Under the pieces are notes generated by a model. It did not search any database, was not told the origin of the DNA, and saw nothing but the letters and a program-made list of their open reading frames with translations. A DNA stretch of 64,000 nt from Ochotona curzoniae (lineage: Eukaryota > Chordata > Mammalia > Lagomorpha > Ochotonidae): assembly GCF_017591425.1 (NCBI RefSeq), contig NW_024466607.1, forward strand, positions 14,454,501-14,518,500. Reading direction: 5' to 3'. Below are positions 57,752 through 64,000 of the stretch, piece by piece. Positions within the stretch are counted from its first letter, which is position 1. Each line of letters opens with the position of its first letter. The translations under genes were made by a program, and so were the position numbers.

Positions 57752-58310
57752 TGGGCCCAGCGCCATAGCCTAGTGGCTAAATGCACCTGGATCCCATATG
57801 GACGCCAGTTCTAATCCCGGCAGTTCCACTTCCCATTCAGCTCCCTGCTTGTGGCCTGGGAAAGCAGTCGAGGACAACTCAAAGCTTTAGGACCCTGCAA
57901 TCGTGTGGGATGCCCAGAAGAAGTTTCTGGCTCCTGGCTTTGGATCAGCACAGCACTGGCCATTGAGCTCACTTGGGGAGTGAATCATCGGATGGAAGAT
58001 CTTTCTCTCTGTCTCTCCTCCTCTCTGTATATCTGACTCGTCCGATGATTCACTCCCCAGGCGGCCACAACGGCCGATGCTATGCTGATCCGAAGCCAGG
58101 AGCCTCTTCCGGGTCTCCCACGCGGGTGCAGGGTCCCAAAGCTTTGGGCTGTCCTCGACTGCTTTCCCGGGCCACAGGCAGGGAGCTGGAAGGGAAGCGG
58201 GGCTGCCGGGATTAGAACCGGCGCCCATATGGGATCCTGGGCGTGCAAGGCGAGGACGTTAACCACTTGCGCCACCGCGCTGGGCCCATAAATAAATCTT
58301 AAAAAAGAAA
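57752..58310 (+). repeat. CSINE (+) carrying a tail-less antisense CSINE
   Basis: Plus copy from GGGCCCAGCGCCATAGCC to CTGTATATCTGACT (58038), then the antisense copy to GCGCTGGGCCC (58287), then the plus copy's own AATAAATCTTAAAAAAG tail. AAAGACAGTAT before (57741) and AAGGACAGTAT after (58312) look like the duplication of the outer element. Confidence 0.9.
58039..58287 (-). repeat. CSINE, young subfamily, lacking its 3' end
   Basis: Low-divergence antisense copy starting at CGTCCGATGATTCACTCCCC. The A tail and the AGATCTTCC block (about 75 bp in all) are missing, although the rest is intact to the GGGCCC head. Confidence 0.92.
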
Positions 58311-58494
58311 AAAGGACAGTATGGACAGAGCTCAGCAGCAATCACTTCTTTTAAAGGAATTTCTTTTTACAAAGTAGTTTTTCAGGGATCATTTCATGCA
58401 AATCACCTACCTAAAGCCCTAAATAATGAGAATTTAAAAACCCAAAAAACATTATTTCAAAGATTTCCTGATGTTAATCAAGAACTCATGAACA

Positions 58495-58590
58495 TTCGGG
58501 AAATAAATGAACAGATGAAATATCTTTGTCTCTCTTTCTCTTGGTAAATCTAACCTGCCTTCCCAATAAATATACATAAACCTTAAAAAA
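58495..58590 (+). repeat. CSINE 3' fragment
   Basis: AAATGAACAGATGAAATATC through CCTTCCCAATAAATATAC. Confidence 0.65.
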
Positions 58591-58602
58591 CAAAATTAGT
58601 TT

Positions 58603-58880
58603 CCTTGTGGGGCTGCCACCATGGTGACGTAGGTTAAGCCACATGGGTGCCAGCTTGAAACCTGCTACACTTCAATCCAGCTCCCTTATAATGTTCTGGG
58701 AAAGTAGCGTCAGTTAATCCAGGTCGTTGAGTCCCTACACCCAAGTGAGAGATGGAAGAAACTCCAGGCTCCTGGCTTCAAAAGGGAGCAGCTCTGATCA
58801 TTATAGTCATCTGAAAATGGAAGATCTGTGTTTCCTTTTTTTCTCTCTGTAAACTTTCAAATTGAAAAAATTTTTGAAAC
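58603..58880 (+). repeat. CSINE, old
   Basis: GGGCTGCCACCATGGTGACG head, CACATGGGTGCCAGC, CAGCTCCCTTATAATG and GGCTCCTGGCTTCAAAAG. Confidence 0.75.
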
Positions 58881-59019
58881 AAAACATAAATTATTTAAGC
58901 TATAATTAGTTGCCCTGAGTCCATACTTTTTTTAAGTTTCTAAAAATTACAACATTTATAATAACATAACCTAACTATATTAAAGCAGAAGGAAACGGCT
59001 ACTTTTGAGATCCCCAAAT

Positions 59020-59150
59020 ATTATCAACTCCTTGCTCACGGCTTTCACTTAGCTTTGCCCAAGCCATTACTACCACTTGGGAAGTGAACCAGTGGGAAAA
59101 GTGTCTCTTCCTATCTCTCAGTAATTCTCTCACATAAGTCATCCTTAAAA
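59020..59150 (+). repeat. CSINE 3' fragment, old
   Basis: CACTTGGGAAGTGAACCAGT and TAATTCTCTCACATAAG only. Confidence 0.5.
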
Positions 59151-59161
59151 GGTGGGGAGGA

Positions 59162-59390
59162 CAGGCCCAGCACTCTAGCCAAGCTGCTGAGGTACTCGTT
59201 TGCATTCACGGGATTCTCATGTGAGCACCAGTTCGCGTACCAGCAGCTCCACTTTCATTGCACCTCCCTGCGTGTGGCTTGGGAAGGCAGTGAAGGAGGG
59301 CCCAAGTTCTTGGGAGTGAACCAGCAAACGGAGAGCTCACATGTGCATACTCACCTTTTCTTCCCGTCACTTTCAAATAAATAAATTTCA
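59162..59390 (+). repeat. CSINE with internal deletion
   Basis: GGCCCAGCACTCTAGCC head, CGGGATTCTCATGTGAGC, a jump from GGGCCCAAGTTCTTGG to GAGTGAACCAGCAAACG, and TTTCAAATAAATAAATTTC. Confidence 0.85.
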
Positions 59391-59487
59391 AACAATAAAA
59401 AGAAATTACACTTCCTAAAGAAATTTACGCATCTTAGAAAGACATGCTAGACTAGAATCCAGCAGGTATGCTTAGAAAATTCCTTAC

Positions 59488-59601
59488 CTTTGCTAATGTC
59501 TTCTTGGAGTAAATGTCAGTACGAAGACCAAAATTCTGCAAATCAATTGGTTTTTCCTTGTTCTTCTCGGGGAAATTTAACATCTGCTGAGCAGCAGGGA
59601 T
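59488..59601 (-). CDS. SMARCC1: SMARCC1 exon 18, linker between SWIRM and SANT
   Basis: A 114-bp exon (38 codons, frame-neutral), acceptor GACTCATAG, donor AAG|GTAAGG. It reads [38 protein letters not shown]. Human, from memory, has VPAAQQ and KPVDLQ, both Val-to-Ile changes of little consequence. The acceptor lacks a strong polypyrimidine tract on inspection (GACTCATAG), which is the weakest of the fourteen. Confidence 0.96.
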
Positions 59602-60327
59602 CTATGAGTCAAAAAATGATAAATAGTTATATTAGCCTCTTCAAAGTAAAGAGGATCAAAGTTATTAAAACGGTAATATCAGCACTTAAATCACTCTTTG
59701 CACTTTTTCTACAAAACAGATAAAAATCCACCAAAAAAGAAAAATATTCATAACTCCATACTATTTAGAAACATTTTTGGTGCCTCTTTAACTCACAGAA
59801 ACAATACAAAACAATAAACATTCTTTAAAATACTCTTTTATTTCGAGCTGGAGATTTTGAGCTTAGGTTTCAATACAAGGCTATATACACTCTACTTGAT
59901 ATAATAATAAGTCTTTACAACTTTGCATCTGCAGAAACTGATTTTTCCAAATTTTTACTTTAGAGATGAAGATTTTGTAGTCCACGTTTTGTGGACACAG
60001 GTTAAAGACAGTGGAAAGTGATTTTGTGTAATCTGTTTGTTTATCCATGTCTGAGAACAGAAGGATAAAGAAGTTAACATATATAAGAAATAAATTTGTA
60101 ATTTGATGGATTAAGGCACACTTTTGAGCCCATTAAGACTCATTTAATGTAGTCCATAGATTCTATGCACTCATTATTTGCAACAGGAAAAGGGAATTCA
60201 CACACACACAAAAACCTTCAGCTAAGAAGCAACACTACCAGTGATACTCTAACATTACAATCACTGTTTTTGAACAAGAGTGCTCTAAGGAGTAATCCAG
60301 TTACCACTTGGGGCCAAAGGAATTTAC
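59602..60327. other. SMARCC1 intron 17
   Basis: A 726-bp AT-rich intron with no SINE; nothing recognised in it. Confidence 0.8.
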
Positions 60328-60481
60328 CTGAGGTGATCGAAGGTGCAGAGGCACAAGCCCTGAGGGAGTATCAGCTAACACATTGAAGTGAGGAGTTGGA
60401 GGAGGCCCCATTGCCATAGGTCGGCTTTCTGGGTCAACTTGGTAATTAACGAGTCCCCACTGCTCTAAAAAGGCATGAACC
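60328..60481 (-). CDS. SMARCC1: SMARCC1 exon 17, end of SWIRM domain
   Basis: A 154-bp exon, acceptor TCCCTTTAG, donor CAG|GTAAAT. It completes a split Arg and reads [66 protein letters not shown] is the C-terminal helix signature of SWIRM domains, which bind DNA or partner proteins in chromatin complexes. It appears identical to human as remembered. The proline-rich [10 protein letters not shown] leaves the domain. Confidence 0.98.
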
Positions 60482-60739
60482 CTAAAGGGAAATAAACCGC
60501 TGAAGTTAAAATCTAGAGAATCAACCATATGTTCTGTGTAACCATCATCCTATCACAAAAAACAAACAAACCAGCTAAACATGTTCTTTGCAAATGTGGA
60601 TCACCATCAAGTATCTGACTATAAAATTGAATATGTAAACTGTAAAATCTGGAAAATGAACACTGAAAGATAGGCGCCAGCAAGAAAACATACAGTTTAA
60701 TCAAACATTAAATAACAATGCCTTTCCCAAATGCACATG

Positions 60740-61187
60740 GAGGATATGGTAGTCCATTAGGGTCTGCAAAGAACATCAGGTACCATAGCAGAGGAAGGAG
60801 AGCAGAATAAATTGATTTATACTTCAGCTAAGTATTGACAACAAATATCTGGGAAAATGGAAATTCTAAGGTGGACTCTGTCACTCAATGGACCTTGGAA
60901 GGATTTCCTCATCCTTGGATCGGCGAAATCAACAGCATGTCACAACTACAAAAACCACTTGAATAGAACCCTTGGAGCATGCTCCATCAATATCAGGAAA
61001 TCTGGGACATTGTGTGGCCATTCCCATTCAGGGGTACTGAGGCAGTTGGGAGGTTGGGTGTAGCTTCTCATCTTATCTCTCCCTTTACCCCATATACAGA
61101 GGGAATAAAATGAGGAAACAATGGTTTCACCCACCTTGCCCTAATTCTTGACCCTTCCCATCTTGAGCAACTATGTATACATCACCC
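60740..61187 (+). mobile_element. Possible L1-type 3' end
   Basis: Non-coding sequence ending CTATGTATACATCACCC immediately before an (AAAAC)n tract, the form of a LINE 3' end with a simple-repeat tail. No ORF or named consensus was recognised; the left boundary is a guess. Confidence 0.4.
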
Positions 61188-61252
61188 AAAACAAAACAAA
61201 ACAAAACAAAACAAAACAAAACAAAACAAAACAAAACAAAACAAAACAAAAC
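61188..61252. repeat. (AAAAC)n pentanucleotide repeat
   Basis: About 13 uninterrupted AAAAC units, probably grown from the poly(A) tail of the preceding element. Long and pure, so likely variable. Confidence 0.98.
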
Positions 61253-61277
61253 AGCAGCAATGCCTAAGTAACTATCA

Positions 61278-61442
<165 letters not shown>

Positions 61443-61699
61443 TCATAAGGCAGAGAGACATGCATCATTTCAGAAACAGTAACAGGGACAAAAATTCAAC
61501 AAATAGATATATAAAGTACTGAATATTCAGTACTGACAGAAGTCAGAACCTTTAGCACACAAACCAACCGTTAACTTACATCAGAGGTATCTGACAATCT
61601 TAGCATTAAGTAACCTAAGTGCAAACTTGGTCCTGCAGGTGAAGAGATAAATTTATGACTGCCTACAAGAGTTACTACTAGCATAGATGATGAGTACTC

Positions 61700-61850
61700 T
61701 CCCAAGCATTTATTACATGCCAAGCACTGTTCTAAGCAAAACCTATACTATGTTCCCCATAATCTCTCTGTAAGGTAGAGTCTATTTCCCTCCCATTTTC
61801 AGATGAGAGACTGAAGTATGGTTGATAAAGCATTTCTTTCACATCAATGG
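61700..61850 (+). repeat. MIR fragment
   Basis: AAGCATTTATTACATGCCAA, GCACTGTTCTAAGC and CCCATTTTCAGATGAGAGAC follow the MIR consensus core closely. Confidence 0.8.
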
Positions 61851-62782
61851 ATTGCTAAGTGGTGCAGCAAAAAGGAACAAAGGCAGTGTGGAGGTTCTGG
61901 CACTTACGCTTTTATCCTCTGCTCCATCTCGTTCGTACAGTCTCCCATAAAGAAACATGAGGATCTACTATGGTTATGAATTCTTGTGATATATCTTATC
62001 CACAGTTTTTTAAGCAGATTCTAGCTACTAAAGCAACAAGCGGAAGCCATATTCAAAGGGAAGACATGAACACACAAAGAAAGAAAAATTCAAGCTGTAC
62101 TAAACCATTCTGCCAGAACAGATTTCAAAATCCAGAGCAAAGGATTTTCAGTCTAACAACAGCTTTTGACATTGAATACAATGAAGTAATTTGAAATCAC
62201 TTTCAAAAGAACAAAAAATAACATCTATCCTCTGGAATAAACACAAGTGGGTGAACACAGAAAAGAAGATGAAGTCACAAAGTCAAAGGGGTTAATCCAT
62301 AAAATGGTGCTTTTAAACAGAAAATAACCAAAACTTTTAAATAGTTAAAAGTTTTAGAAATAAGCAAAAGAGCTGAATGGCTTGCTTAGCCAAATCTGTG
62401 ATTCTGGTTTGAAGTAAATTAAAAAATGATCTTTGATATGTAAACTGAAACTACCGTGGACAAACTACTATCAGTTCATATTTACTAATTAATTTTCCAT
62501 TTTCATCACAATGTTTCATGTAGAAAACTAGAGGTTGATTCTCCCTTAGTTTGATCATGGGACATCTATTTATGCAGTCAGATACAAAAAGGAAGAGTAA
62601 CACATAAATATCACAGATACTACTTATATCATGATAGTTAGGAACTTAGGAAGAGAAGCTTACAGTTATGTAAACTAAGCGATCATAAAAAAAATACTAA
62701 CTTTCAGGCAAATTTCTACCTTCTAATAAAAAGTCCCATTTTCAATGTAAAAGCACAAAAAAGCATAATGAAATTAGGTAAA

Positions 62783-63119
62783 CTGGATCTAGCACGGTAG
62801 CCCAGCGGCTAAAGTCCTCGCCTTATACATTTAGGATCCCATATGGGTCCCAGTTTGTATCCAGTTGCTTCACTTCCCTTCCCATCCAGCTCCCTGCTTG
62901 TGGCTAGGGAAAGCAGGCAAGGACAACCCAAACCCTTGGGACCCTGCACCCCCTGTACCCATGAAGGAGACCTGGAAAAAACTGCAGGCTTCTAATTACG
63001 GAATGTCTCAGCTTGGACCTTTGTGGCCACTTGGAGAGTGAACCATCAAATGGAAGACCTTTCTGTCTGTGCTTGTCTCTGTAAATGTGACTTTCCAATA
63101 AAAATAAAATTTAAAAAAT
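62783..63119 (+). repeat. CSINE
   Basis: Head CTAGCACGGTAGCCCAGCGG, AGGATCCCATATGGGTCCC, an extra ACCCCCTGTACC unit, CACTTGGAGAGTGAACCATC and AATAAAAATAAAATTT. Confidence 0.92.
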
Positions 63120-63529
63120 CAAGTAAATCTTGCTGTATTCTTCAGCCATACTACACTGACTTAATCAGTAGTCACACTTTAGGTAGGTAAGATAATGACT
63201 TAATTTTCTCCTGGGTCATTATGCATGATTGCATACAATCCATAACACATTAGGAGCTGTTAGGAGAATCCTGAATATGTCTCAGTTATCACCCATTACA
63301 GAATTTAATCTTTAATTCCACCAGCTGATGTATTTATATTGTAAGCTTTAACAGGGACAAATATGCCATTTCCACTGATGCAAAGAACTCTGAAAAATTA
63401 TACACATAGTTCGAAATGGAATCTGTGCAAATGTCTAAACCCCAGAAGCAATAAACTCATGACAGTGTCCTCTAACAACCTTTGCGATTTACACACAAAA
63501 TAGCAAGTTTTCTAAAACACCGGTCTCAC

Positions 63530-63601
63530 ATTTCTGGAGTCTTGGATTTATTCTTTCCATTGAAAAACTCTGGAAGAGCACGCCGTTCAATCACGTGAAT
63601 A
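63530..63601 (-). CDS. SMARCC1: SMARCC1 exon 15, within SWIRM domain (first exon in window)
   Basis: A 72-bp exon, acceptor CCTTTCTTTCAG, donor AAAT|GTGAGA. It completes a split codon (Cys if the upstream exon ends in TG, as in human) and reads [23 protein letters not shown] plus two bases of Ile. This is the [10 protein letters not shown] helix of SWIRM. It appears identical to human as remembered. The preceding exon, with the PSYASWFDYN start of SWIRM, lies beyond 64000. Confidence 0.97.
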
Positions 63602-64000
63602 CTGAAAGAAAGGGAGAAAAAAAGACTGGAAGTCTTCTTCTGAAGAAAAAGATTTTAATATTTGAACTAAGCTCATTCAGTTTCCATTGTACAACTGATA
63701 AACTCAAGCACTGAGCAGAGACTGCCAAAATTAGGTGGCATACACAAGTTCCTATGTGTTAACAGCTATAATGGCTTTTCTTTCTGTAGTTTTCCCATTT
63801 TCATATTCAAACTGAAATACTTCTAACACCACAGTGAAAGCTAATTATTTTATGATTCTCTTCGTATAAACACATCATTACCAAATAACAAGACAAGATA
63901 CAATGAGTTCTTATAACTGGCTAACAAAGAAAAATCAGTGTAATCACCAAGGCAGTAAGCTGATGAAAACCAAAAAAACAGTCAGGAGACACGTGAATCT
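63602..64000. other. SMARCC1 intron 14 (partial)
   Basis: The 3' end of the intron upstream of exon 15. No repeat or coding pattern seen. Confidence 0.75.

Larger units (their letters stand above)
57703..59487. other. SMARCC1 intron 18
   Basis: A 1,785-bp intron consisting largely of SINE sequence (57752-58310, 58495-58590, 58603-58880, 59020-59150, 59162-59390). The gaps between are short and unremarkable. Confidence 0.8.

Overview
This is a mammalian nuclear genomic window, almost certainly from a lagomorph and probably a pika (Ochotona). The evidence is about 75 copies or fragments of a tRNA-derived SINE with the lagomorph C-repeat (CSINE) layout: a GGGCCCGGCGC-type head, a B box of GGTTCTAATCC, a conserved GGGAGTGAATCATCGGACGG block and an AATAAATAAATCTTT(A)n tail. 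The youngest copies differ from the rabbit CSINE consensus as I remember it, so pika is an inference.

The window holds one recognisable gene, the 3' half of SMARCC1 (BAF155), on the minus strand. Fourteen coding exons were placed by protein match, reading-frame continuity and GT/AG splice sites. They run from 63601 (inside the SWIRM domain) down to a stop codon at 3629-3631. The joined reading frame is 1,933 bp, encodes about 643 residues without interruption, and corresponds to roughly residues 463-1105 of the human protein. In protein order it contains the C-terminal SWIRM, a linker, the SANT domain, an acidic linker, a coiled coil, and a Gln/Pro/Met/Gly-rich tail that keeps the Arg known as a CARM1 methylation site. 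If the gene has 28 exons as in human, these are exons 15-28. The 5' half and promoter lie beyond 64000. The 3' UTR is SINE-free and occupies about 3628 down to 1955 or 938.

The product is a core scaffold subunit of BAF/PBAF (SWI/SNF) chromatin-remodelling complexes. SWIRM and SANT contribute nucleosome and partner contacts, and the coiled coil mediates pairing with SMARCC1/SMARCC2 and assembly of the core.

The rest is intron and downstream flank. By position: 1-937 is downstream flank with two SINEs; 938-3628 is 3' UTR; 3724-31338 contains exons 25-27 in long SINE-rich introns, with an LTR-like block near 17.4 kb, L2 at 18.6 kb and a small CpG-rich pocket near 9.6 kb; 31339-34390 is a compact cluster of exons 22-24; 34391-47649 is the largest intron (13.3 kb), with L1 3' ends, L2, an ancient L1, a (CA)n tract and a short local duplication; 47650-48693 holds exons 20-21; 48694-57642 is another SINE-dense intron; 57643-63601 holds exons 15-19. 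SINEs lie on the + strand (antisense to SMARCC1) about 55 times against about 23 on the minus strand.

I found no CRISPR array, operon, tRNA/rRNA gene, intact transposon ORF or second protein-coding gene, and no previously undescribed biological system. The observations worth a second look concern retroelement structure (nested insertions with target-site duplications, head-to-head SINE pairs, a duplicated segment with an empty site, an LTR-like promoter) and lineage changes in the SMARCC1 C-terminus. All comparisons with human SMARCC1 and with repeat consensus sequences are from memory, not from a database search.
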